Positions 31,388-38,917 of a stretch of DNA of 64,000 nt are shown piece by piece. Source of the stretch: Cellvibrio polysaccharolyticus (GTDB lineage: Bacteria; Pseudomonadota; Gammaproteobacteria; Pseudomonadales; Cellvibrionaceae). The notes under the pieces were generated by a model. That model was not told the DNA's origin. It worked only from the letters and a program-made list of their open reading frames with translations, and ran no database searches. The stretch covers positions 124,001 through 188,000 of the forward strand of contig NZ_PRDL01000001.1 in the NCBI RefSeq assembly GCF_015182315.1, read 5' to 3'. Position 1 is the first letter of the stretch; each line of letters starts with the position of its first letter. Both the position numbers and the translations under genes were made by a program.

Positions 31388-32176
31388 TTATTTTACGGGT
31401 TTGGGCTGTGGATAAGTCGGTGTTTTTCTCTCCTTTTTCGGGGGGTTTGAACTCTCTTTAAAACGATAGCTGTCATTGCCGGTTTCAACAATATGGCAGT
31501 GGTGGGTTACTCGATCCAACAATGCCGTTGTCATCTTCGCATCACCAAACACATTCGACCATTCTGCAAAGCTGAGATTAGTGGTGATGATCATGCTGGT
31601 GCATTCATACAACTTGCTCATCAAGTGAAACAGTAATGCCCCACCGGTTTGGCTGAAGGGTAAATAACCCATCTCATCTAGGATTACCAAGTCGGTATGC
31701 ATGAGTCGCGAAGCAATTTGTCCTGCCTTACCTTGCTGCTTTTCCTTCTCCAATGCATTCACTAATTCAATCGTCGAGAAGAACCGGACACGGCGATGCA
31801 AGTGTTCAATCGCTTGAATGCCGATGGCATTGGCAAGATGGGTTTTACCCGTACCGGGGCCACCGACAAGTACAACATTCTGTGCGCTATCCATAAAGTC
31901 ACCTGCACACAATTGCCGGATCAGCACTTCATTGGCCATGCTACTCGTAAAATCAAAGCCACTCAGATCGCGATACGCAGGGAATTTGGCGGTCTTCAGT
32001 TGGTAGGTTACCGAACGCACTTCGCGCTCGGCCAGTTCTGCTTTGAGTAAATGATCAAGGATGCCGGTACTTGCCTGGAATGCGGGGGAATCCTGTTCAG
32101 CAAGATCACTTAGCGCGTGGGCCATGCCGTAGAGTTTGAGTGACTTCAGTGCGGGGATCATGGGATTAGTGTGCAT
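31388..32176 (-). CDS. istB: IS21-family helper ATPase IstB
   Basis: IstB is the AAA+ ATPase (DnaC/DnaA-like) that assembles on target DNA and activates IstA. The 262-residue product has Walker [16 protein letters not shown] (about residue 105) and Walker [15 protein letters not shown]. It begins at ATG 32176, overlapping the istA stop by 11 bases, so translational coupling is likely. The C-terminus ends in a proline/lysine-rich tail. Length and motifs are normal and the gene appears intact. Confidence 0.95.
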   Translation of the reverse strand: MHTNPMIPALKSLKLYGMAHALSDLAEQDSPAFQASTGILDHLLKAELAEREVRSVTYQLKTAKFPAYRDLSGFDFTSSMANEVLIRQLCAGDFMDSAQNVVLVGGPGTGKTHLANAIGIQAIEHLHRRVRFFSTIELVNALEKEKQQGKAGQIASRLMHTDLVILDEMGYLPFSQTGGALLFHLMSKLYECTSMIITTNLSFAEWSNVFGDAKMTTALLDRVTHHCHIVETGNDSYRFKESSNPPKKERKTPTYPQPKPVK

Positions 32177-33703
32177 GGTGTCCTCCTTGTGTGGTGGTTT
32201 GTGCTCGTAGGTTGTCGTAGCGATTGACGTTGGCGAGTGGCTCCACTCTCAGTGCTAATGCAGGCGGTACTTCAATCGGTGGGATGGGTGTTCCCTCTAC
32301 TAATCGACTCAGGATATTGATCACGATTTGCTTGGAGGGTGAACCGGTTTCCAATGCGAGTTCTACGGCGGTGAGAACATCTTGCTCATCGTGCAGTAAG
32401 ACGAGCGCAAGAATATCCACCATCTCACGGTCACCACCGACACGCTTTAATAAAATGGTTTGCAGTGATTGAAAGGCGTTGGGTAATTCGGCGAAGGGCG
32501 CGCCGTTGCGAATGGCTCCGGGTTTGCGCTGCAACACCGAGAGGTAATGCCGCCAGTCATACACTGTCGTTACCTGCTCATGCTTGCGATTAAACAAGCG
32601 CGTGTGCACTGCGATGATATTGCTTTCAGCAATCACCTCAAGGTGATCGTGATAGATATGTAAACTCACCGGTCGATTGGCGAAAGAAGACGGTACGCTG
32701 TAACGCGTGCGTTCGAAGGTGATTAAACACGTGGGTGAGATACGCTTGGTCTGTTCGACAAAACCATCAAAGGGCTGCCCCACAGGCATCAGGAAAGAAC
32801 GCTCATGATCCAGTGCGGCTTGAATGGTTAATGCTTCTGTGGGATGGGTGGATTCACTCCAGAGTTGAATGCAGCGCTCACGCAGCCAGTCATTCAAGGC
32901 AATCAATGATGGTTGTGCAGGCACCTTCTGCCAGAGCCTTCTTCGTGCATCCTGCACGTTCTTCTCGATTTGCCCTTTCTCCCAACCGGAAGCAGGATTA
33001 CAAAAATCCGCATCAAATAAGTAATGACTAACCATCGCTGCAAAGCGCGCATTCACATCGCGCTGTTTGCCGCGCTTCACCTTATCAACGGCGGTCTTCA
33101 TGTTGTCGTAAATACCGCGCTGCGGAATTCCGCCCACGCCGTAAACGCATGATGATGGGCATCGAACAACATCTCATGGGTTTGCAGCAAATAAGCACGG
33201 ACAAAGAAAGCGCGGCTATAGCTCAGTTTGAAATGCGCGACCTGCAACTTCACCCGCTCACCGGCAATCACCGCCCAGTCTTCGCTCCAGTCAAATTGAA
33301 ACGCTTCACCGGGTTTAAACTGCAAGGGGATGTAGGTGTGCTTGCTTGCGCCTTTGCTCAACTCCAACTGCTGGCGACGCCACTCTCGGGCAAACCGAGT
33401 AATACCATCATAGGAACCGTCAAAACCAAGGGCGCACAAATCGGCATACATCTGCTTTAGAGAGCGGCGTTGCTTGCGCGAGGTTTTAGCGGCATCACCC
33501 AGCCACTGCGCCAACTTATCGGCAAAGGCGTCAAGCTTACTGGGCGTCTGTCGCTTGGGATAAAGCGGTTCACTGATCTCATTCCGAAGATACCGGCGAA
33601 CGGTGTTGCGGGAAAATCCAGTGCGGCGCGCTATCTCCCGAAGCGAGAGTTTGTCGCGGAAATACCAACGTCGAATACTGCTCAAAATGGCCACGTTAAT
33701 CAC
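32166..33703 (-). pseudogene. istA: IS21-family transposase IstA, frameshifted
   Basis: IstA is the DDE transposase of the IS. The GTG at 33703 begins IND-like INVAILSSIRRWYFRDKLS with a helix-turn-helix LREIARRTGFSRNTVRRYL. DDE residues are recognisable in FQFDWSEDW, YDNMKTAVDK and EKGQIEKNV. The frame changes at about 33130-33137: the upstream part reads HHAFTAW and the downstream part resumes GGIPQRGIYDNMKT, consistent with loss of one G in the TGGGCGG run. Rejoined, it is about 512 codons, normal for the family. Either a real inactivating mutation or a sequencing error. IstA is not known to need a programmed frameshift. Confidence 0.88.
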
Positions 33704-33807
33704 TCCTATCTCCCGCTCAAAAAATGAGCAGGATAGTCTGTTTACGTGGGTCAGTTTTCGATGCAAATATGGGGGTTTAGTGGGTCAGTTTTAAGTGCAA
33801 ATCAACA

Positions 33808-34028
33808 TCTAGGTCTACTTCCGTTCTACTTTTATATCTCCAAGGTTTGGCCATAGCTTTTATTGTTTTTATTCTTTTCTCTCTATCTTTGGTCTTCTGA
33901 ACTTCCAGTAAAATTGATGGAGGTAATATTATTTTAAGGTCAAAAAAATTTTCAATTTCCAAGAATTGATTCTCAAAATTTGATTCTGCAAGATATGACC
34001 AGAAATTGGTATCAAAAATGACCCTCAT
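33808..34028 (-). pseudogene. PIN-domain protein, truncated by the IS21 element
   Basis: The ATG at 34028 gives MRVIFDTNFWSYLAESN, the typical N-terminus of PIN-fold ribonucleases with the first metal-binding Asp in FDTN, and then ILPPSILLEVQKTKDREKRI. After 73 codons the frame meets the right end of the IS and ends 10 codons inside it. PIN toxins are usually 125-145 residues, so the C-terminal acidic residues are gone. A TTG start at 34061 is possible and overlaps the upstream gene by 17 bases. It would have been the last gene of a three-gene minus-strand operon. Confidence 0.75.
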
Positions 34029-34044
34029 AAAAAAATCAAATCCT

Positions 34045-34203
34045 CTATAAAAGTTTCTCAATAAAATTTACTTCAATGAACGCCCCAGTCTTTACAAGAC
34101 ACTTGAAAGCTTCGCGCTGCCCCATAAGATTGGTATTGCAATCGATCTTAATGTTTAATTGCAGCCGAATTTTTCGGCAATATGTATTTACCGAATCTTT
34201 CAT
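34045..34203 (-). CDS. Hypothetical 52-residue protein between AlpA-like regulator and PIN gene
   Basis: The ATG at 34203 lies two bases after the stop of the AlpA-like gene, indicating translational coupling. The product (MKDSVNTYCRKIRLQLNIKI, ending in FIEVNFIEKLL) is small, mixed in charge and has no motif I recognise. Its place between a DNA-binding protein and a PIN nuclease suggests an accessory or antitoxin-like role, but this is only inference from context. A longer TTG start at 34236 would overlap the upstream gene. Confidence 0.5.
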   Translation of the reverse strand: MKDSVNTYCRKIRLQLNIKIDCNTNLMGQREAFKCLVKTGAFIEVNFIEKLL

Positions 34204-34205
34204 GA

Positions 34206-34520
34206 TTACAGCTGGCGACCGTTTTTCTTTAACCAAGACAGTAGTTTATCTTGCTCCCAGCGGGGGCTTTTTCCAACATATAAATCGGGTTCAGGGAATG
34301 GAATTCGGTCCCACTGTTCTCCTCTCGATAACCGCGCCAGGAAGCCTGTATTTTCATGGTCAGATGATTCAATCAGTTCACTTAGCATGCCCGGGTTCCG
34401 CTCTCCTGGGGAGTCAACCCTCTCTCTTAGGGCGCTTGGCGTTCCTGCTCTCATTCGCTCTAGAGTTCTTCGGCTAATACTTAGCATTTCACAAATATCA
34501 TCAATGCTCAGGAATTTCAT
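34206..34520 (-). CDS. AlpA-like helix-turn-helix DNA-binding protein
   Basis: The ATG at 34520 gives 104 residues, MKFLSIDDICEMLSISRRTL, an excisionase/AlpA-type winged HTH, and the C-terminal FPEPDLYVGKSPRWEQDKLLSWL that matches the end of the AlpA DNA-binding domain. A 45-residue polar insertion separates the two halves, which is unusual. Upstream in-frame codons exist, but this start fits the family. It is first in a probable operon with the 52-residue protein and the PIN gene, and divergent from 34768-35119. A repeated 18-bp motif lies just upstream of its start. Confidence 0.8.
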   Translation of the reverse strand: MKFLSIDDICEMLSISRRTLERMRAGTPSALRERVDSPGERNPGMLSELIESSDHENTGFLARLSRGEQWDRIPFPEPDLYVGKSPRWEQDKLLSWLKKNGRQL

Positions 34521-34544
34521 ATTTTTCGGCTCTGTAAGGTAATT

Positions 34545-34690
34545 TGACGTAATTTGTCGCATACTATAAAGCAACTCTCATGATTAAGTATCGCAATTAA
34601 GCTGTTAATTTTGGAATACTGACTAGAAAAATGTAACCCTTACGCTGATTAAGATCTATTTATGTCGCAAAATGACGTACTTTGTCGCAT
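34545..34690. promoter_or_regulatory. Divergent regulatory region with repeated 18-bp operator-like motif
   Basis: TGACGTAATTTGTCGCAT at 34545-34562 recurs at 34673-34690 with one mismatch (A to C), and a third TGTCGCA lies at 34663-34669. One copy is adjacent to the AlpA-like gene start; the other is 12 bp upstream of a promoter for the rightward genes. The natural candidate binder is the AlpA-like or the RHH protein. Confidence 0.65.
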
Positions 34691-34702
34691 GCGTAGTAAT
34701 TG

Positions 34703-34731
34703 TTGACAGTATTTGTGAGCATTGCTATCGT
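34703..34731 (+). promoter_or_regulatory. Predicted sigma-70 promoter of the rightward small-gene pair
   Basis: A consensus TTGACA (34703-34708) and TATCGT (34726-34731) are separated by 17 bp; the ATG of the first gene is at 34768. Confidence 0.6.
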
Positions 34732-34767
34732 ATAGTTGTTACATGGCAAACTGCGTAGAGGTTAGGT

Positions 34768-34953
34768 ATGAGTGATCAATTTATTATGAGGCGCACGCAA
34801 TTAATTACGCTTGATGATCAAGAAGAAGTGGACAGCTTAAATGCGGCTTGTGATCGCATGGAAAAGCTGACTGGCAAAAAGTGGTCAATAAACAAATGGA
34901 TGAAAAAAAACGCGGAGATAGAAGCAAGGGAAGGACGGAAAAATGAGAATTAA
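34768..34953 (+). CDS. Small hypothetical protein, first gene of a two-gene unit
   Basis: The 61-residue product (MSDQFIMRRTQLITLDDQEE, ending in the charged EIEAREGRKNEN) starts at an ATG with a GAGG ribosome site. It is rich in charged residues and predicted helical; no family is recognised. Its stop overlaps the next gene's start by 11 bases, which suggests a pair of interacting proteins such as a toxin-antitoxin unit, but no known toxin signature is visible. Confidence 0.6.
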   Translation: MSDQFIMRRTQLITLDDQEEVDSLNAACDRMEKLTGKKWSINKWMKKNAEIEAREGRKNEN

Positions 34954-35119
34954 ATCCACCAACAGAGCAAAAATTGGAAAGCCCATAACTATCACATTTG
35001 GGGTTCGCCAAACGAAGCTGATTTCAGATCAGGCGAACAAACAAAACAAAACCCCTAGAGACTTCATTGTCGAATCAAGCTTAGAAGCAGCCCAACTTTT
35101 ATTAAAGGCCTCAAAATGA
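34943..35119 (+). CDS. Small DUF1778/RHH-like protein (antitoxin-like)
   Basis: The ATG at 34943 gives 58 residues. The segment ITFGVRQTKLISDQANKQNK followed by TPRDFIVESSLEAAQLLLKA closely resembles the ribbon-helix-helix pattern of DUF1778 (TacA-type) antitoxins, in which an N-terminal strand is followed by two helices and a DFIVE-SLEAA segment. It overlaps the upstream 61-residue gene. No GNAT toxin (the usual partner of TacA) is nearby. It may regulate the operator repeats upstream. Confidence 0.65.
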   Translation: MRIKSTNRAKIGKPITITFGVRQTKLISDQANKQNKTPRDFIVESSLEAAQLLLKASK

Positions 35120-35207
35120 TTTCATACTCAGCTAAGGATAGCTGAATTTATTGGCACCCTGTGTCAACCATATAGTTAAATGGGAATATATGTACCAATA
35201 AGTAAGG

Positions 35208-36215
35208 CTACTTTGGCTTGCGATCTTTGCTTATCTTGGGTTGTTTCTTCTTAAATCCTAAACCGGCAATCTTTGCTGATTTGGATTCAAGCTTTGTCAG
35301 ATAGTCCTTTCGTGCCCATTCGTGGCGACGCTCCTCATCGGCTTTTACGTCTTTCGCGACACCATCAAGCCCAGGATAAATGAACGACTCAGAAATACCG
35401 AACTGTCGAAGCTCCTTCTGTATGGCGATCGCGTTCTCGAAAGGAATTAGAATTTTTGTTAGAAGGGGGCGGACGTCGTTATAGATATCAAGTGGTTCAG
35501 TGTTCGTGCCATGAATCGAGAATAAGCCAGACTGCGCTCGAATGCGGGGAGAAAATTGTGGCGTAGTGATGCAAAGAGGGGGATATGTGTCCAAACCATC
35601 GGAGTCAAGTTGGGTTGGTCTGCTATATGGTTTCCATGTCTCGAAATCATGCGCAATGTCGACCACTTCCCATATTTCCCCGTGGAGAGCCCTATTCACC
35701 TTATTTGGATTCATCGCATAGACTGCCGCTGAATTTGAATCGAATTCTTGCAACTCTTCGTCAGCATCGTTGTACAGGTTTTCTTGATTGGAAGTGACGA
35801 CATCAGCACGGAGAGAAGATACAGCAAAATAGAGTGCGACAAGGGCATTCGTAGTCCAGTCCAATAGGCGCGTCGGCACTCCATGATGCTGCATGAGGAA
35901 CAGCCACTCAAAGTCATTCTTGGGGCTATAATCGAGGAAAGGTAGCGCCCTCCGCTTGAAATCATCAAGCATTCTCTCAGGACTGACACCAGTCTGGGTA
36001 TAGCCATTTGCGGTAAGAATCTCGTTTCCTCGCAATGGTCTTCCATATGCGCTTGTCAATGGTACCAAGTTCCTCAGCGCGCTCGGAACAAGCCGGTGAT
36101 TTGCAGACGATTGTCCTCTAAACCATGCTGAATCGTTTTCAGTAGCATTTATTTTGGATACAGCCGAGACATAATCAGCGAAAGATCTAATTACGATAAG
36201 ATTAGGATTTGACAT
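35208..36215 (-). CDS. FRG-domain protein (transposon cargo)
   Basis: The 335-residue product has the two hallmarks of the FRG domain: SAWFRGQSSANHRLVPSAL (about residues 30-48) and FLMQHHGVPTRLLDWTTNAL (about residues 106-125). It has no signal peptide or membrane segment, and ends in a basic Lys-rich tail. FRG-domain proteins are common on mobile elements and in defence-gene neighbourhoods; their biochemical activity is not established. The start is ATG 36215. It is convergent with the RHH gene and has a 174-bp upstream gap containing a short palindrome (36248-36275). Confidence 0.85.
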   Translation of the reverse strand: MSNPNLIVIRSFADYVSAVSKINATENDSAWFRGQSSANHRLVPSALRNLVPLTSAYGRPLRGNEILTANGYTQTGVSPERMLDDFKRRALPFLDYSPKNDFEWLFLMQHHGVPTRLLDWTTNALVALYFAVSSLRADVVTSNQENLYNDADEELQEFDSNSAAVYAMNPNKVNRALHGEIWEVVDIAHDFETWKPYSRPTQLDSDGLDTYPPLCITTPQFSPRIRAQSGLFSIHGTNTEPLDIYNDVRPLLTKILIPFENAIAIQKELRQFGISESFIYPGLDGVAKDVKADEERRHEWARKDYLTKLESKSAKIAGLGFKKKQPKISKDRKPK

Positions 36216-36389
36216 TGATGAATACTACTGTAGTTAATGCGGATCAGTTGGTGGCCTTAAAAGTAAAGCCACCAAAACATGCAAGCCTGTAGAAAAAACT
36301 TAAAATAAAAACAGATTTTACCGGACAATTTTGTTCGCGTGGGAATTGGGTAACGTCTTAGTAGCATTAAATTAAACGATACCTGAAAC

Positions 36390-36651
36390 ATGAGCATTGA
36401 AAAACCATTACGCTTCATAAAAAGGAAGCATAGTTTGGTACAAAGAGGATGAAAAAAAGAATTTCAACGGCGAGATCGACATGTCATCTGATACAAAGAG
36501 TTGGATATACCATGTGCCGCGTTTCGTAATCTCCGATGGAAAAATTAGCTTCAATTTCGTAGGAATAGAGGATGGCTGCAGATTTGAATATACTAATCAA
36601 TCAAACTTGAGCAAGTATTTGCTAAAAGAGTGTCTGCTTCCTCTATCCTGA
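36390..36651 (+). pseudogene. Small hypothetical gene with an apparent one-base frameshift
   Basis: An ATG at 36390 reads SIEKPLRFIK, then runs out of frame at the A5 run at 36419-36423. The next frame continues GSIVWYKEDEKKNFNGEIDM and further to a stop at 36649-36651 with protein-like composition (about 87 residues if rejoined by removing one A). An internal ATG at 36481 would give 56 residues. No family is recognised. No clear ribosome site. Confidence 0.4.
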
Positions 36652-36973
36652 GATCTATATAACTGGCATCTTCTGAGAATATAGCCTCGGGATGGTGACC
36701 AATTACCTAGCACCACTGGACTGGAAGGTTGAGGAACTTCAATTTAAAACGAAGAAAGCCCAGCTTTTTAAGCTGGGCTTTCAAGTCCTCGAAGGAAGGA
36801 AAATATAATAAGGCCTCTTGGGCGACAATTTTATACTAAGTTTCATCGACGAATCTGTCAATTGCGAATCTGGGATTTTCGCCCACAACAAAAGATGGTC
36901 GCTCGTCTGGTTTGGAGCATAATCTCGCAGGTGGTTCTCTGGTCAGAGTCCTCACCTTAGATCGATGACAAAT
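36652..36973. other. Transposon stretch with a hairpin and one doubtful small ORF
   Basis: A perfect 13-bp hairpin lies at 36754-36782. A doubtful 39-residue minus-strand ORF occupies 36836-36955 (GTG start, ending FAIDRFVDET). Otherwise nothing is recognised. Confidence 0.45.
36754..36782. terminator. Strong hairpin, possible terminator, in transposon cargo
   Basis: GAAAGCCCAGCTT (36754-36766) and AAGCTGGGCTTTC (36770-36782) form a perfect 13-bp stem with a TTT loop. On the minus strand it is followed by TTCGTTTT, so termination is more credible for leftward transcription. Confidence 0.65.
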
Positions 36974-37228
36974 TTACTTACTTGCAATTTTATTGTTTTC
37001 TTCTGTACTGGCATTGGGAAGTAGGACAGTATTCCTGAATCGCTTAGCATCAGCTAATTTCTGCTCCAGATCTTGTATGAGTTCATCTATCGATTCGCTG
37101 AACTCAGTAAGAGGTTTCTCTGTCCAGCTTTCTATCAGCCCAGTTTCGTTGTTATAAAATGTTTCGTGAAGGGCGAAGCACTTCTTGCCTTTGATGAAGT
37201 GCTTGTAAATGCGGTTATTCCAAGTCAT
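36974..37228 (-). CDS. Hypothetical protein of 84 residues at the distal transposon end
   Basis: The ATG at 37228 has an excellent GGAGAAAAA ribosome site; eleven upstream in-frame codons are ignored. The product begins MTWNNRIYKHFIKGKKCFAL and has a helical, coiled-coil-like C-terminal half (ESIDELIQDLEQKLADAKRF). No function is recognised. It is the last gene before the distal TnsB sites and is transcribed inward. Confidence 0.7.
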   Translation of the reverse strand: MTWNNRIYKHFIKGKKCFALHETFYNNETGLIESWTEKPLTEFSESIDELIQDLEQKLADAKRFRNTVLLPNASTEENNKIASK

Positions 37229-37292
37229 TTTTTCTCCTTCCTGCCGAAAATTGTTATGCAAATAACATTGGGGTTTTGTATTAGGTTGAATA

Positions 37293-37433
37293 GTATCGCC
37301 AATTATTTTAATGATTTTTTCTTTGCATTAAAGACCAGTAAAATTAGTATCACTATTTATTTTAAAATCGAAATATTGCTATCTATATAAATCAATAAGT
37401 TAGCTTTTTGAAAGTATCACTAATTATTTCAAA
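37293..37433. repeat. Three spaced TnsB-type sites, distal end
   Basis: Copies of the reverse-complement site are at 37293-37312 (GTATCGCCAATTATTTTAAT), 37347-37366 and 37414-37433, separated by 34 and 47 bp. This spaced arrangement matches the Tn7 left end, in contrast to the abutting sites at the proximal end. Confidence 0.85.
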
Positions 37434-37439
37434 CGGACA

Positions 37440-37444
37440 GGGGG
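37440..37444. repeat. Target-site duplication GGGGG, distal copy
   Basis: Matches 30231-30235. It also forms the first five bases of the displaced glmS terminator stem. Confidence 0.88.
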
Positions 37445-37475
37445 AATAATCGTAGAATTATTCCCCCTTTTCTTT
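37440..37475 (+). terminator. Original glmS terminator, displaced 7.2 kb by the transposon
   Basis: GGGGGAATAAT (37440-37450) and ATTATTCCCCC (37457-37467) form a perfect 11-bp stem with a 6-nt loop, followed by TTTTCTTT. The stem begins at the target duplication, so the insertion is at the base of the glmS terminator, as for Tn7 in E. coli. Confidence 0.92.
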
Positions 37476-37669
37476 TGCGCTGCGTATTTATCGTGCAAGG
37501 CAATTTCCTGAAATATAAATATTGCGTCCATGATACTTCTGATGATTGTGGATAATTATTGCAACGCTTCGCTTCAGAGAGTTAAATAGACCACAAGCAT
37601 TTCTTTACTGTCGCAAACAAAGCTATAAAAATCGACAGGAATTTTTGGATTACAAGGTTGTGATGTTGC

Positions 37670-38914
37670 ATGGACGTTATTAAATATAAAAAATCACGTA
37701 AGGGCTTACACCTTGCGTTGGGGATTGTCGCTGCTTTTCTCGTATTAATCTTCTTCACATGGGTTTTCAGCAATAAAAATCAGCCTTCGTTAAAACGCGA
37801 TACGTTGCGGGATGCTGTTGTCACACGACAGCCTTTTACAGTTGAGGTAGCGGGTTCGGGGCATTTGGTAGCTTACGGCACGGGTGCTGTGGTTTCGCTT
37901 TCCGGCGGGATTGTTCGAGAGCGTCTGGTGCGGGCTGGCGCTCAGGTGGAAAATGGTGACATTTTGCTTCGTCTGGAAAATCCTGATCTGGTTGCCGAGC
38001 ATGAAGATGCCCTTAATGATCTCTACGCCCGCCGTGCTCAGGTGGAAGCCGAAAAACTGCAGCTGGTAACAGAACGCACGCGTTTCAATAGCAATTTGCA
38101 ACGTGCCGAACTGGAGCTGGAAGAAAAAGCAAGTGAGCTGGAAGCCAAAGAGCAGCTATTCAAAAGCGAGATGCCGATAATCTCGCGTCTGGATTACAAC
38201 CGGGTTGTTGTGGAGAAAAAGCTACGCGAAAACACGCTGGCTAACGAGAAACTATTACTGGAATCCTTTGAAAAATCCTATAAGGCAAAATTAAGCGAAT
38301 TGCAGTATTCGCTCAATACCCTGGAGAATCGTGCTGCCCGTTTGCAACGTCGGGTTAATGATTTGAATATTCGCTCTCCGGAAGCCGGTATTGTTCAGGA
38401 GGTGGTATTCCATGAGGGCGACAACGTTAATCCTGGGCAGGTTGTTTTGCGAGTAGTGAATACAGAAAAGCTCTATGCAGTGGCACAAATTCCCGGCTAC
38501 GAAATTGACAAGGTACAGGTTGGCCAGAAAGCGCTGGTGCGTATCAATCAGGAAAATTTTACCGGCCAGATAACCCGTATTGATCCTGAAGTGAAGGGAT
38601 CAACGGTTGATGTGGATATAGAGCTGGACGAACTGCCCAATCGCTATCGGGTGAATACGCTGGTGCGCGCTACTATTATCGTGATGGAAAAAACGGATGC
38701 GCTGGTGGTCTCCAGGCCTGCTAATAGCCGCGAAAATGCAGTGAACAATGTCTATGTCATTCAGGACAATTATGCCGAACGCCGCGCTGTGGAGTTTGGG
38801 ATTGGTTCTATCAATACCATAGAAATTTTATCCGGTCTGGAATCGCATGAACGTATTGTGATCAGCGATCTGACCGATCAGGTGAAACAGGCAGAAAGGA
38901 TTCGACTGAGGTAA
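37670..38914 (+). CDS. HlyD-type periplasmic adaptor of a MacB-like ABC exporter
   Basis: This 414-residue protein has one N-terminal membrane helix (LALGIVAAFLVLIFFTWVF), a lipoyl-type half domain (SLSGGIVRERLVRAGAQVENG), a long coiled coil (about residues 105-225) and the matching beta-barrel part (VVFHEGDNVNPGQVVLRV). It is the membrane-fusion component of a tripartite exporter. The ATG at 37670 lacks a good ribosome site. It is followed directly by the ATPase and permease genes; no outer-membrane channel is encoded here. The substrate is unknown. Confidence 0.88.
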   Translation: MDVIKYKKSRKGLHLALGIVAAFLVLIFFTWVFSNKNQPSLKRDTLRDAVVTRQPFTVEVAGSGHLVAYGTGAVVSLSGGIVRERLVRAGAQVENGDILLRLENPDLVAEHEDALNDLYARRAQVEAEKLQLVTERTRFNSNLQRAELELEEKASELEAKEQLFKSEMPIISRLDYNRVVVEKKLRENTLANEKLLLESFEKSYKAKLSELQYSLNTLENRAARLQRRVNDLNIRSPEAGIVQEVVFHEGDNVNPGQVVLRVVNTEKLYAVAQIPGYEIDKVQVGQKALVRINQENFTGQITRIDPEVKGSTVDVDIELDELPNRYRVNTLVRATIIVMEKTDALVVSRPANSRENAVNNVYVIQDNYAERRAVEFGIGSINTIEILSGLESHERIVISDLTDQVKQAERIRLR

Positions 38915-38917
38915 TTT

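Larger units (their letters stand above)
31326..33807 (-). mobile_element. IS21-family insertion sequence (2,482 bp) inside the Tn7-like element
   Basis: Perfect 28-bp terminal inverted repeats start TGTTGATTTGCACTTAAAAC at 31326-31353 and 33780-33807. Internal copies of a related motif (TTGCAT..GAAAA..TGACCCAC) follow inside both ends, as in the multiple terminal repeats of the IS21 family. It encodes istA and istB on the minus strand with overlapping stop/start. No target-site duplication is present (left flank GTGCGG, right flank TCTAGG), which suggests a deletion beside the IS after insertion. Confidence 0.93.
30236..37439. mobile_element. Tn7-like transposon (7,204 bp), decayed, in attTn7
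   Basis: The element begins TGTC and ends GACA, is bounded by the 5-bp duplication GGGGG, and has three 20-bp TnsB-type repeats at each end in inverted orientation. tnsA is the first gene at the glmS-proximal end, so that end corresponds to the Tn7 right end, the normal orientation. An IS21-family element interrupts tnsB after 43 codons, and no tnsC, tnsD or tnsE is present, so the element cannot move alone but its ends look competent. Cargo between 33.8 and 37.2 kb comprises an AlpA-like regulator, a PIN-domain stub, small regulators, an FRG-domain protein and unknown ORFs. The cargo is visibly more AT-rich than the flanking chromosome. Confidence 0.93.

Noticed and set aside
31318..33815. 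Target-site duplication for the IS21-family element
   Set aside because: The bases directly outside the terminal repeats (GCGG left, TCTA right) do not match at any length from 4 to 8.
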